From positions 337,870 to 401,869 of the forward strand of contig NZ_JARLTC010000006.1 in the NCBI RefSeq assembly GCF_029382225.1: a DNA stretch of 64,000 nt. Direction: 5' to 3'. Position numbers and translations under genes: made by a program. This stretch comes from Spongiactinospora sp. TRM90649. GTDB lineage: Bacteria > Actinomycetota > Actinomycetes > Streptosporangiales > Streptosporangiaceae. This document shows, in pieces, positions 53,597 through 63,400 of this stretch; positions within the stretch are counted from its first letter, which is position 1, and every line of letters starts with the position of its first letter. Below the pieces are notes generated by a model. It saw only the letters and a list, made by a program, of their open reading frames with translations. It was not told where the DNA came from and did not search any database.

Positions 53597-54502
53597 GTGA
53601 GGGAGGCGGTGAAGGTCGGCGTGTACCTGCCGCCGTTCGGTGGGTACGGCGATGAGGGGCCGTGGGCCCATGCAAGGCACGCGGAGGACGTCGGGCTGGA
53701 GTCGGTGTGGGTGGGCGATCACCTCATCCCCACCGCGCCGCGGCTGGACGCCACGATGGTGCTCGCCTCGGCCGCCGCGGTGACCCGTCGGATCGGGCTC
53801 GGGTTCGGGGTGATGGTGCCGGTGTTGCGGGGGGCCGCCTGGGTGGCGAAGCAGGTGGTGAGCCTGCAGCACCTCTCGGGTGACCGGGTGCTGCTCGGTG
53901 TCGGCGTGGGCGGGCCGGTGCACGGTGACATGGCGTTCCGCGCGGTCGGCGTGCCGTACCGCGAGCGCGGCAGGCGCACCGACGAGCTGCTCGCCGTACT
54001 GCCGGACCTGGTGGAGGGCAGGACGGTGGATCTGGACGGCCACGAGGTGACGCTGTCGCCGGGGGCGGACATGCCGCCGTTGCTGATCGCCGGAGGCGCC
54101 GGTTCGGAGCCCGCGTTGCGGCGGGTCGCCCGATACGCCGACGAGTGGTTCCCCGCCTTCACCGGTCAGGGGGCCTTCGCCGCGTCGGCGCAGCGCATCG
54201 CCGAGCTGGCCGCCGAGTACGGCAGGCCGGTCCCCGGCCTGACCCTGAGCGTGAACCTCGCGCTGGGCGAGGACGTCCCCGCGGAGGTGATCGAGCACCA
54301 GGTGCGGGCCACGATGCGCTACGGCATGCCGGAGGCGATGGCCCGCGCCTCCCTGGTCACCGGCCCTCCCGAGGAGGTCGCGCGGTGCTTCGCCGATCTC
54401 GCGGAGCAGGGGGCCGACCGGATCATCGGCATGCCGTTCGGCGAGGACCGGTTCCGGCAGAGCGAGCTGCTCGCCGAGACCGCCCGCCTGCTCGGATCCT
54501 GA
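53597..54502 (+). CDS. LLM-class flavin-dependent oxidoreductase (F420-like)
   Basis: The 301-residue luciferase-fold enzyme has VKVGVYLPPFGG, HAEDVGLESVWVGDHLIP, IGLGFGVMVPVLRGAAWVAK and LLGVGVGG, which are typical of F420-dependent group members. PPLLIAGGAGSEPALRRVAR lies mid-protein. GTG 53597 has a purine-rich stretch upstream; GTG 53609 is an alternative. It shares its promoter type with the LLM gene at 19219, so the two may belong to one regulon. The substrate is unknown. Confidence 0.85.
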   Translation: MREAVKVGVYLPPFGGYGDEGPWAHARHAEDVGLESVWVGDHLIPTAPRLDATMVLASAAAVTRRIGLGFGVMVPVLRGAAWVAKQVVSLQHLSGDRVLLGVGVGGPVHGDMAFRAVGVPYRERGRRTDELLAVLPDLVEGRTVDLDGHEVTLSPGADMPPLLIAGGAGSEPALRRVARYADEWFPAFTGQGAFAASAQRIAELAAEYGRPVPGLTLSVNLALGEDVPAEVIEHQVRATMRYGMPEAMARASLVTGPPEEVARCFADLAEQGADRIIGMPFGEDRFRQSELLAETARLLGS

Positions 54503-54600
54503 GGTCGCCGCCGCACCCCCGCTTGGTAGCCGAATCATTACATAAGGTTACGATCTGCCGTGACGGCATGTCGTGACTTCGGGGCCTCAGGGGGACCGCC

Positions 54601-55791
54601 ATGAATGAACGACCGGCACACGGCGGCGCGGCGGCGAACCTCGCGCTGGCCACGGCCGCGTTCGCCCTCACCTTCTGGGCGTGGAACCTGATCGGCCCGC
54701 TGGCCGGCGGCTACAGCCGGGAGCTCGGACTGTCGCCGGCGCAGACCTCGGCGCTGGTCGCGGTCCCGGTGCTGGTCGGCTCGCTCGGCCGGATCCCGGT
54801 CGGGGTGCTGACCGACAAGTACGGCGGACGGCTGATGTTCGCGATCATCTGCTTCGTGTCGATCGTGCCGGTGCTCTTCGTCGGCTGGTCCGACTCCTTC
54901 ATCGCCCTGCTCATCTGGGGGTTCCTGCTCGGCGTGGCGGGCACGTCGTTCGCGGTCGGCATCCCGTTCGTCAACGCCTGGCACCCGCCGGCCAGGCGTG
55001 GGTTCGCCACCGGCGTGTTCGGCGCGGGCATGGGCGGCACCGCGCTGTCGGCCTTCCTCACCCCGCGCCTGGTCGACTGGATCGGCCGGGGCTGGACCCA
55101 CGTGCTGATGGCCGTCGCGCTCGCCGCGATGGGCCTGATCATGCTCGCCTTCAGCCGCAATGCCCCGTCCTGGCATCCGTCCCACGAACCCGCGCTGCCC
55201 GGCATGCGGGACGCCGTCCGGTTGCGGGCGACCTGGCAGTGCGCGTTCCTCTACGCGGTGGCCTTCGGTGGGTTCGTAGCCTTCTCCACCTATCTGCCTA
55301 CCTTGCTGCAGAACGCCTATAACTACGCGCAGACCGACGCCGGCCTGCGCGCCGCGGGCTTCTCCATCGCCGCGGTGGCCGCCAGGCCGATCGGCGGCAC
55401 CCTGTCCGACCGGGTCGGCCCGGTCAGGGTGCTGGCCGCCGCGTTCGCCGGGGTCGTGGTGATGGCGCTGATCCTGTCGCTCAAGCCGCCCCCCGAATTC
55501 CTCGCGGGGACCAGCTTCGTGCTCATGGCGCTCTTCCTCGGCCTGGGCACCGGCGGCGTGTTCGCGCTCGTCGCCAAGCTGGTCGAGCCCGCGAGGGTGG
55601 GCACCGTGACCGGGCTGGTCGGTGCCGCGGGCGGCTTGGGCGGCTACTTCCCGCCGCTGGTGATGGGCGTGGTGTTCACCGTCACCGGGGCGTACACGAT
55701 CGGTTACCTGCTACTGGCGGTGACCGCGCTCGTCGCCCTCGTCTACACCTGGACGGCCTTCCACAGCCGCGAACCTGCACGCCACCCGTGA
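54601..55791 (+). CDS. NarK-type MFS nitrate/nitrite transporter
   Basis: The 396-residue protein has 12 helices. Nitrate-signature-like segments are GVAGTSFAVGIPFVNAWHPP and GLGTGGVFALVAKLVEPARV; the first family Arg lies in RIPVGVLTDKYGGR. It probably imports nitrate or exchanges nitrite. A ribosome-binding site GGGGG lies 7 bases upstream. No nitrate reductase gene is adjacent. The repeat TTACATAAGGTTAC upstream (54538-54551) is only weakly like a GlnR box. Confidence 0.85.
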   Translation: MNERPAHGGAAANLALATAAFALTFWAWNLIGPLAGGYSRELGLSPAQTSALVAVPVLVGSLGRIPVGVLTDKYGGRLMFAIICFVSIVPVLFVGWSDSFIALLIWGFLLGVAGTSFAVGIPFVNAWHPPARRGFATGVFGAGMGGTALSAFLTPRLVDWIGRGWTHVLMAVALAAMGLIMLAFSRNAPSWHPSHEPALPGMRDAVRLRATWQCAFLYAVAFGGFVAFSTYLPTLLQNAYNYAQTDAGLRAAGFSIAAVAARPIGGTLSDRVGPVRVLAAAFAGVVVMALILSLKPPPEFLAGTSFVLMALFLGLGTGGVFALVAKLVEPARVGTVTGLVGAAGGLGGYFPPLVMGVVFTVTGAYTIGYLLLAVTALVALVYTWTAFHSREPARHP

Positions 55792-55867
55792 ATTCGGTTC
55801 CGATACCGGAAGAATTCTCGGCCCGAGTGGGCGTCCGGCGGTCGGTTCCGGCAGGCTATGCAGGGTC

Positions 55868-57211
55868 ATGGACTACGCAATTCTCACGGGGGCCGTCCTC
55901 GTAACCGGTGTCGTGCTCGCGATCGTCGCCCAGTGGCGCGGTTGGCGCCCGTCGATCGTCGTCATCCTGGCCGTCGGAATCGGCGTCCGGGTGCTGATCA
56001 TGGGAACCTCCGCGATCGACACCTGGCAACCGGTCGATTTCGTGAACAGCTTCAGACCGGCGGGGGAGGCGGTGCTCAACCGGCAGGACCCGGTGCTCGG
56101 CAGCAACGGCGGCTGGCACTTCCTGCCCACCATCCCCTACGTCTACGGGCTGCTGCTGTGGCTCGGCATCCCGTGGGAGTACGCCGGACGCCTGGTCACC
56201 GTGGTGGCCGACATCATCCTGATCCCGCTGGTCGGCAAGCTGGCGGGCGGCGAGAAGGCCTCGCTGCGCGCCTTCCAGTACGCCTGCAACCCGCTGGCCA
56301 TCCTGGTCGCCTCGGTGCACGGGCAGGTCGAGCCGGTCGCGCTGGTCTTCGGTGTCGCCGCGTTCGTCGTGGCCAGGGGCCCCGGTGATCCCAACCGTGA
56401 GGGTCTGACGGCCGGGTTCCGCGACCTGTACCACAACGGCGTGTCCACGATCCGGGGGCACGGCCTCGGCGGGGCGCTGGCGATCGCGCTGGCCCCGCAT
56501 CCCGGCACGACCCGCAGGGCCGTCTACGGCGGCCTGCTGATGGGTCTCGCGCTGTGCGCCAAGAGCTGGCCGATCTGGCTGATCCCCGGCATGCTGCTGC
56601 TCCTGCCCGGCATCAGGGCCCGCGTGATCGCGCTGGTCAGCACCGCCGTGCCGCCACTGTTCTTCCTGATCACCCTGCCGATCTTCGCGGGCACCTCACT
56701 CGACCAGATCCCCGAGGTGATCCGCGTCATCCAGGACATCCGCCCGATCGTGGGCGAATGGGGCTGGACGGCCATCGCGGTGGACGGCTTCTGGACGCTG
56801 CACTCCACCTACGCCAAGATCGGCACATACCTCATCTACGTCACCGTGGTGGGTGTCTGCCTGCTGTGGCGCAGGGCCGACCCGGTCGATCTCACGACCG
56901 CGATCCTGCTCGCGTTCATGGTGGTCACCCCCCGCCTGGGCGCGCAGTACCTGCTGTGGTTCATGCCGTTCCTGGTGGCCAGGCCCACCAAGTTCGCCTG
57001 GCCCGCGATCATCGGCACGTCCCTGTGGGCGGCGACCGGTTATCTCTGGCTCACGCAGTGGACCGCCGCAGAATGGTCGCTACGGCACTCGCCCTGGGCG
57101 ATGAGCTCCATCGTGCTGCTGCCGATCCTGGCCGCCGCCATGCCGTGGGGCCGCCGCAACCCGTGGCGCGACCGGCGCGAGGACGCCGCGCCCGGAGCGG
57201 TGAACGCCTAG
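55868..57211 (+). CDS. integral membrane GT-C-like protein (mannosyltransferase-type)
   Basis: The 447-residue protein has about 11 helices. The first loop contains DTWQPVDFVNSF, a likely acidic catalytic pair of polyprenol-phosphate-dependent glycosyltransferases, followed by GWHFLPTIPYVYGL. The later sequence GLALCAKSWPIWLIPGMLLL (K and W in a helix) is typical of DUF2029/GT87. It probably transfers a sugar from a lipid donor on the outer face of the membrane. Donor and acceptor are unknown. Its stop overlaps the next convergent gene. Confidence 0.7.
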   Translation: MDYAILTGAVLVTGVVLAIVAQWRGWRPSIVVILAVGIGVRVLIMGTSAIDTWQPVDFVNSFRPAGEAVLNRQDPVLGSNGGWHFLPTIPYVYGLLLWLGIPWEYAGRLVTVVADIILIPLVGKLAGGEKASLRAFQYACNPLAILVASVHGQVEPVALVFGVAAFVVARGPGDPNREGLTAGFRDLYHNGVSTIRGHGLGGALAIALAPHPGTTRRAVYGGLLMGLALCAKSWPIWLIPGMLLLLPGIRARVIALVSTAVPPLFFLITLPIFAGTSLDQIPEVIRVIQDIRPIVGEWGWTAIAVDGFWTLHSTYAKIGTYLIYVTVVGVCLLWRRADPVDLTTAILLAFMVVTPRLGAQYLLWFMPFLVARPTKFAWPAIIGTSLWAATGYLWLTQWTAAEWSLRHSPWAMSSIVLLPILAAAMPWGRRNPWRDRREDAAPGAVNA

Positions 57212-57657
57212 CTGTTCTGTCCAGTGAGGCCGGGCACGCGCGGTGATCCGGTCACGATGACCCGGATCAGGTGACCGTGGGCGGCGTAACCGGGCGGGTC
57301 TCCCTGGAGCACCCCGGTCACGCAGTCGAACACGCCGGGGCCGCTCTGCCGTACCAGGAAGATCGGCTCGGCGACGGTCGCCAGCAGCTTGATCACCGCG
57401 CGTTGCACGGCGATGCCGTCGATGGGCATACGGGGGCGGGCGCGCACCTCGTAGACCCCGTCGGGCAGCAGGCGCTCGGCCACGATCTGCCACTCGATGG
57501 CGCGGCGGAGCCGCGGGAGCAGGTGGTGGTGGGGATCCTCGGTCACCCACCCCGGACCGCTCATCGCGGCGAGCAGCGCCCGCACGGGACTGGCGAGCGC
57601 CTCGCCGTCCGCGATGCCGGTGAATCGTTCGTCGATGTCCCATCGTCGGCGTTCCAC
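57208..57657 (-). CDS. hypothetical protein
   Basis: This 149-residue soluble protein includes GPGWVTEDPHHHLLPRLRRA, the segment RPRMPIDGIAVQRAVIKLLA and VFDCVTGVLQGDPPGYAAHG. I recognise no family. GTG 57657 is taken as the start; GTG 57693 would add 12 residues but nearly reaches the divergent gene at 57711. It overlaps the GT-C-like gene by 4 bases at its 3' end. Confidence 0.5.
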   Translation of the reverse strand: MERRRWDIDERFTGIADGEALASPVRALLAAMSGPGWVTEDPHHHLLPRLRRAIEWQIVAERLLPDGVYEVRARPRMPIDGIAVQRAVIKLLATVAEPIFLVRQSGPGVFDCVTGVLQGDPPGYAAHGHLIRVIVTGSPRVPGLTGQNS

Positions 57658-57710
57658 ACGTCCGATTCTTACAAGACGGCCGTACGGGGTCACGGGCTAC
57701 TCTCCATGGC

Positions 57711-58580
57711 ATGAAAGTCCTGACCAAGGATGCTCTGGCGCGCGCCGAACGCCACCTGCTCGGCACGGCCAGGCTCATCGACAGGTTCCGCTTCGCGGCG
57801 ATGTTCGGCGACGGGCCGTCCGAGCCCGTCCTCGCCGCGCTCCGCCTCTACCAGAACCCCGACGGCGGGTTCGGCAACGCGCTCGAACCCGACCTGCGGG
57901 GCGCCGGCAGCCAGCCCGAGCCGGTCGAGGTCGCGCTGTGGATCCTCAGCGAGGTGAACGCGCTGGACGACCCCATGGTGCCCGCCGCCTGCGACTACCT
58001 CGCGAGGATCACCACGCGGGACGGCGGCGTGCCGTTCGTGCTGCCGAGCGTCCGCGAGACGCCGCGCGCCCCCTGGTGGGAGACGCCTGACGACCCGCCG
58101 GGCTCGCTCGTGCCGACCGCCTCGATCGCCGGGCTGCTCACGGCGGGGGGAGTCGAGAACCCGTGGCTCGCGCCCGCGACCGCGTTCTGCTGGGACCGCA
58201 TCGCCGCCATCCGGGAGACCACGCCCTACGAGGCGCGGGCCGTCGTCACGTTCCTGGAGCGCGCCGCCGATCGCGAGCGCGCCGAGCGGGAGTTCGCCCG
58301 GCTGCGTGAGGCGATCCTCGCCACCGTCACCCTCGACCCCGGCGCGACCGGCGACGCGCACCTCCCGCTCGACTTCGCGCCCCGCCCGGGCGGGCTCCCG
58401 CTGTTCGACGCCGACGTGCTCGACCGGCACCTGGACGCCCTGATCGAGGCGCAGTCGCCGGAGGGCGGCTGGACCTTCGGCTGGGCGGCGTGGGCCCCCG
58501 CGACCGGCCCCGAGTGGGACGGGTACATCACCATGGCTCGGCTCGCCACGCTGCGCGCCTACGGCCGGGTGAGCAACTGA
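57711..58580 (+). CDS. alpha-toroid (prenyltransferase/terpene-cyclase-like repeat) protein
   Basis: The 289-residue protein has repeat motifs of alpha/alpha-toroid enzymes: LRLYQNPDGGFGNALEPDLR near residue 50, TRDGGVPFVLP, the central SLVPTASIAGLL and QSPEGGWTFGWAAWAP near the end (QxxxGGW boxes). These are shared by squalene cyclases and prenyltransferase subunits, but the DxDD catalytic motif is absent, so a non-cyclase role is likely. It overlaps the convergent AraC gene by 22 bases. Confidence 0.7.
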   Translation: MKVLTKDALARAERHLLGTARLIDRFRFAAMFGDGPSEPVLAALRLYQNPDGGFGNALEPDLRGAGSQPEPVEVALWILSEVNALDDPMVPAACDYLARITTRDGGVPFVLPSVRETPRAPWWETPDDPPGSLVPTASIAGLLTAGGVENPWLAPATAFCWDRIAAIRETTPYEARAVVTFLERAADRERAEREFARLREAILATVTLDPGATGDAHLPLDFAPRPGGLPLFDADVLDRHLDALIEAQSPEGGWTFGWAAWAPATGPEWDGYITMARLATLRAYGRVSN

Positions 58581-59233
58581 CCCAAGGTCATGCCCGCCAG
58601 CCTGCGCACGTCGTTGGCCATGTGCGACTGGTCGGTGTAACCGCTGTAGGCCGCGATGTCGGCCAGCGGACGGCCCGCCCTGGCCAGCCGCAGCGCCCGC
58701 TGGAAGCGCACCACCCGCTGCAGCGTCTTGGGGCCGTAGCCGAACGCGGCGGTGCATCTGCGGTGCAACTGGCGCTCGCTCAGGCCGAGGTCGCAGGCCA
58801 CCTCGCCGATCCGCGAGCCGTCGGCCAGCGCCCGCGCCAGGGCCCCGGCCGCGGGGTCGGGCGGGGGCGTCTCGCCCAGCCGCCCGGCGACCGCCCGCAG
58901 CAGGTCGGCGGGGCCGTCCAGGCGCAGCCCGGACAGGCCGGGCAGTAGGTCCATCGGCACCCGCTCGTCGCGCAGCGCGGCGGGCGGCACGCCGAACACC
59001 TCGCCCACCGCGCCCGGCCGGAACCGTACCCCCTCGTAGCGGTCGCCGGGCATCATCAGCACCGGATGAGGCCCGGTGTCGGGCCCGGCCACGTGCGGGC
59101 CCTCGGGGCCCCAGATGAGGTCGACGCAGCCGTCGGGCACGACGGGCTGGGTGTAGCCGGTCACGATGACCTGCGACCACACACAGGCCACCCGCCCGGC
59201 AAGGGCCGGATGCGGAGGCCGTTCCACGTACAT
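58559..59233 (-). CDS. AraC-family transcriptional regulator
   Basis: The 224-residue regulator has an N-terminal DUF6597-like ligand domain (YTQPVVPDGCVDLIWGPEGP, with RPGAVGEVFGVPPAAL) and a C-terminal double HTH (about 130-220): IGEVACDLGLSERQLHRRCT, FGYGPKTLQRVVRFQRAL and IAAYSGYTDQSHMANDVRRL. This branch often controls a nearby gene; the neighbouring toroid and AI-2E genes are candidates. Confidence 0.9.
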   Translation of the reverse strand: MYVERPPHPALAGRVACVWSQVIVTGYTQPVVPDGCVDLIWGPEGPHVAGPDTGPHPVLMMPGDRYEGVRFRPGAVGEVFGVPPAALRDERVPMDLLPGLSGLRLDGPADLLRAVAGRLGETPPPDPAAGALARALADGSRIGEVACDLGLSERQLHRRCTAAFGYGPKTLQRVVRFQRALRLARAGRPLADIAAYSGYTDQSHMANDVRRLAGMTLGQLLTRP

Positions 59234-59243
59234 GCGCTCCAGG

Positions 59244-60326
59244 CTATGTCTTCTTCGGCGGCGGCCTGTCCTTCGGCGGCGGCCTGCCGGAGATGAACGC
59301 GGCGGCCCACGTCGCCGACGGGTCGCTGTCCACCAGCAGGGCGCGCGCCAGCAGGCTCAGCGGGATCGCCAGCACCGCGCCCAGCGGGCCGATCACGAAC
59401 GTCCACAGCAGCAGCGACAGGAACGTCATCGTGGTGGACAGCTCCACCGCGTCGCCCAGGAACTTGGGCAGGATGAACGACTGGGTCACCACGTTGATCG
59501 CCATGTAGGCCAGGATCACGCCGATCATCGTGCGCGGGCCGCCCTGCAGCAGACCGAGGACGGCGGGCGGCACCATTCCGATGACGAACCCGATGTTCGG
59601 GATGTAGATCGTGATCAGCGAGAGCACGCCCCACAGCAGCGGCAGCGGAACCCCGAGCAGGTACAGCGCCACCACGTTCAGCGTCGCGTTGAGCAGCCCG
59701 AACACCGTCGAGACGAGCAGGTAGCGGCGGGTCCGCTCGGCGAACTTGGCCAGCGCCGAGGCGAGGCCGGGCAACTGGCCGGAGCCGCTCGACATGATCC
59801 TCGCGAAGCCGGCCGCGTCCAGGCACATCGCCAGCACCAGCACGACGATCAGGAACAGGCTCGACGCCACCCCGAGCAGGCCGGAGAACAACCCCTGCAC
59901 CAGGCCGATGACCTGGGTCGGATTGAAGGAGTTGATGGCCTGGTCGACCTGCTGGGTGCTGATCCCGAAGCGCTGGGCGAGCGCCTGGAGCTGATCGACG
60001 AGCCGGGCGAACTCGGCGGAGTAGTCGGGCGCCAGGGAGGCGAGCTGGGCGATGGACACCGTCAGCACCGCACCCATGGCCAGCAGCACCACCAGGATCA
60101 CCAGCAGCGGCGCCGCCACCAGCACCCAGGTGGGGGCGCGCCGGGCGACCAGCCAAGAGCGCACCGGGGCGACGGCGATGACCAGGACCAGCGCCAGGAA
60201 CATCGGCCCGGCCACGGAGGCGATCGCCTTGAGCCCGGCCAGCGTGATCACGGCGCCGGCGGCGCACAACAGGACGACGAGCGCGCGCGGCGTGCTCGGT
60301 CGGTCGGGTCTCAGGCGATCAGCCAT
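59244..60326 (-). CDS. AI-2E family (PerM/YdiK-type) membrane permease, second copy
   Basis: The 360-residue protein has eight helices. The family block IYIPNIGFVIGMVPPAVLGL and FILPKFLGDAVELSTTMTFL is clear, as is the central amphipathic region ALAQRFGISTQQVDQAINSF. It is distant from the first copy at 25333 in the window, so these are not recent duplicates. The substrate is unknown. It lies 10 bases from the AraC gene and diverges from the SARP regulator. Confidence 0.87.
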   Translation of the reverse strand: MADRLRPDRPSTPRALVVLLCAAGAVITLAGLKAIASVAGPMFLALVLVIAVAPVRSWLVARRAPTWVLVAAPLLVILVVLLAMGAVLTVSIAQLASLAPDYSAEFARLVDQLQALAQRFGISTQQVDQAINSFNPTQVIGLVQGLFSGLLGVASSLFLIVVLVLAMCLDAAGFARIMSSGSGQLPGLASALAKFAERTRRYLLVSTVFGLLNATLNVVALYLLGVPLPLLWGVLSLITIYIPNIGFVIGMVPPAVLGLLQGGPRTMIGVILAYMAINVVTQSFILPKFLGDAVELSTTMTFLSLLLWTFVIGPLGAVLAIPLSLLARALLVDSDPSATWAAAFISGRPPPKDRPPPKKT

Positions 60327-60412
60327 AATGCTCTATCTACCCTCCAGGGATAATTCACCGCACTTCGTCGAGGCGCTTGCGCCGTGGCGGACGAACGAGT
60401 GAAATCCCACGT

Positions 60413-63400
60413 ATGTGGGAGTTCGGCGTTCTTGGCCCCGTCGAAGTCCGGGGAAAGGACGGTCCTCTCCAACTCGGCGGACGATCGGCACGTGCGGTGC
60501 TCGCGCGCCTGCTGGCCGCGCGCGGCGCGGTCGTCCCCGCCGACCTGCTGATCGCCGACGTGTTCCCCGGCGAGGCCCCGGCCCCTGCGCTCGCCCGCCT
60601 GCAGCGGTGCGTCACCGCCCTGCGCCGCGTCCTGGAGGCGCACACGCTGGTCAGCGTCCCGCCCGGCTACGCGCTGCGCCCCGGCACGCTCGACGCCGAG
60701 GAGTTCGAGCGCCTGGTCCGTACGGCGGGCGCCGTGCCCGACATCGACCGGGCGCTCGAACTGTGGCGCGGCACGCCGTACGAGGACGTCGCCGACCGGC
60801 CGTGGGCGGCGGCCGAGATCGGGCGTCTCACCGAACTGCGGCTGCGCGCCCGCGAACAGCGCCTCGGCCTGCTGCTCGCCCAGGGCGACGCCGGCTGCGC
60901 CGTGCCCGAACTGCGCGAACTCACCGCCCGGCATCCCTACCGGGAACGTCTGTGGTGCCTGCTCGCCGTCGCCCTGCACCGCCTCGGGCGCAGCGCCGAC
61001 GCCCTGTTCACGGTACGCCTGGCCGCCGACGTGATCGGTGACGAACTGGGCGTCGAACCCGGTCACGACCTGCGCCGCCTGGAGGCCGAACTGGCCGCCG
61101 ACCCGCCCCGGGCCAACGAGCCGGTGCTGTGCGTGGAGCTGCCCCCGGCCGTGCGCCGCGTCGAACCGCGCGATCCGCTGGTCGGGCGCGACGCCCTGCT
61201 CGCCGAACTCACCGAACGGGCCTGCCAACAGGGGGCGCCGGGGCCGATCGTGATCGCGGGCGATCAGGGCAGCGGCCGGACCCGCCTGCTCGACGCGCTC
61301 GCCGACACCCTCGGCGACCGGGGGTGGACCATACTGCACACGTCGTGCCTGCCGGACGCCCCGGCGTTCGACCCGTGGAGCCGCCTCCTGCTGCGCGAGG
61401 CGGCTCTCCAGCCGCCGCCGGCCGTCCTGCGCCTGCTCACCCACACCACCCCGCGGGCCGACCCCTCAGGACCGCACCGCGACGTCCTGGACGAGCCGGA
61501 CAACGCGCCTGAGCGGCCGGACGACGACCGCCACCCGCTGTTCACCGCCGTCGGCGGGCACTTGGCCGCGCTCGCGGCCGAACACCCGCTCGCGATCCTC
61601 ATCGACGACGTCCATCACGCCGACCAGGCCACCATGGACCTGATCGCGCACATCTCCCGCGCCGAGCCCTTCGCCAGGACGGCCGGCGACCGCCCCGCCT
61701 CCGGCAGCGTCCCCGGCGGCGGGCCCGTGGCCGACTGGGCCGCGGTGCGCGGACGGCCCGTGGTGATCGTGTCGGCGTCCGGGTTCTGCGGCCTCGGCGG
61801 CGTACGAGTTCCCGCCGCCGCGCTGGACGCCGACGAGATCGAGACCATGGCGATGGCGATCGGCCTCCCGATCGGCAGGCGCACCGCCGAGGAGATCGTC
61901 GACGCGACCGGCGGCAACCCCTACTTCGCCAGGGCGATCCTGCCGCGCGTGTCCCGCGCGCCGGACGAGCTCCAGGCGGTTCGCGCCGAGTCGGGCGGAG
62001 GGCTCCTCCCCGCCGTGCGGCGCGGCCTGGCCCGGCTGCCCGCCCCGGTCAGGAGCGTCCTGGAGACGGCGGCCGTGATCGGCGCGGCCGTCGAAGCCGG
62101 CCTCGTGGCCGAGGTCGGCGGGCACTCCGCGCAGGACGTGGAGGAGGCGTTCGACCTCGGAGTGCTGCTCGGCATCCTGGTCACCGAACCCGGGATCGGC
62201 CTCCGGTTCGCGCACGAGCCGGTGCGCACGATCCTGCGCGACGACCTCGCAGAAGCGGCGCGCTCCCGCCTGCACGAGGCCGCTCTGCGCGCACTGCTCA
62301 CCAGGCCGGGCGTCTCCGCCGAACGCCTGGCGGTGCACGCCCTGGCGGCCTTCGACGGCGAGGCGACGGCCGTACGGTGGGCCGTCGCGGCGGCGGAGGA
62401 GGCGGCCCACCGGCAGGCGTTCCACTCGGCGGCGCGCTGGTGGTCCAAGGCCGCCGACGGCTGCGGTGGGACCGCTCGCGAGCAGGCGGAACTGTGGCTC
62501 GGGCAGATCGGGGCGGAGGCCGGCGCGGGGGAGCCGGGGGCGGCGCGCCGTACGCGGGCGCGGGCCCTGGAGCGGGTCGAGAGCGATCCGGCGGTGCGGG
62601 GGGATCCGGTGCTCGGGGCGCGGTTGCTGACCTCGCTGGACGGCCCGGCGGTCTGGACGCGCCTGCCGTACCGGGAGACCGAGCACGCGCTGGTGAAGCG
62701 GCTGGAGCACACGCTCGCGGCGCTGCCGTACGGTGACTCGCCGCTCCGCTGCCGGATGTACTCCAACCTGGCCAGGGAACTGAGCGGGATCGCGTCCGCC
62801 GACCGGTGCGAGTCGCTCGCGTACGAGGCGGTGGAGATGGCCCGTCGCCTCGGCCGTCCGCGCGCGCTGGCTCCGGTGCTCCAGGACCGGCTGCAGTCCG
62901 CCGCGCAGGCCGGAGACCTGCTCGGCGCCGAACGCCTGGCGTGCGAGCTCATCGAAGTCGCCGACTCCGGCGGCCTGCTCGCCTACGGCTTGGCCGCCCG
63001 TCTCGCGCTGCTCCCGGTGTACGCGGAGGGGTACGACCTGGTGTCGGCCGACCGCCGGTCCGCCGAGTGCGGGGCGTTGCTCGACCGGGTCGTCCTGCCC
63101 GGCGCCGACCTGCTGCACCTGCTGTGGCGCTCGACCAGGGCCATGCTGTCAGGCCGTCCAGACGACGTACGGTCCGCCGCGACGGCCCTGCCACGTCCGG
63201 CGGAACCGCAGGTCTTCGGCGACATCGTGGGCGTCCACACGATGCTCGCCGCCGCCCACCGCGACGCGGGCGCCCGTCCCACCCTCGACGAGACCGCCCT
63301 GGCGGACCTGCGCCGCAGGCTCACCCCACGCGCCGCCACACCACCCGCCGACGCCCTCGACCCCGGTACCGAGCAGCACCTCCCGGACGGCGGGACCGAC

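Noticed and set aside
54538..54551. GlnR box upstream of the NarK-like gene
   Set aside because: The two TTAC elements are 10 bases apart, not 11, and the GAAAC half is missing.
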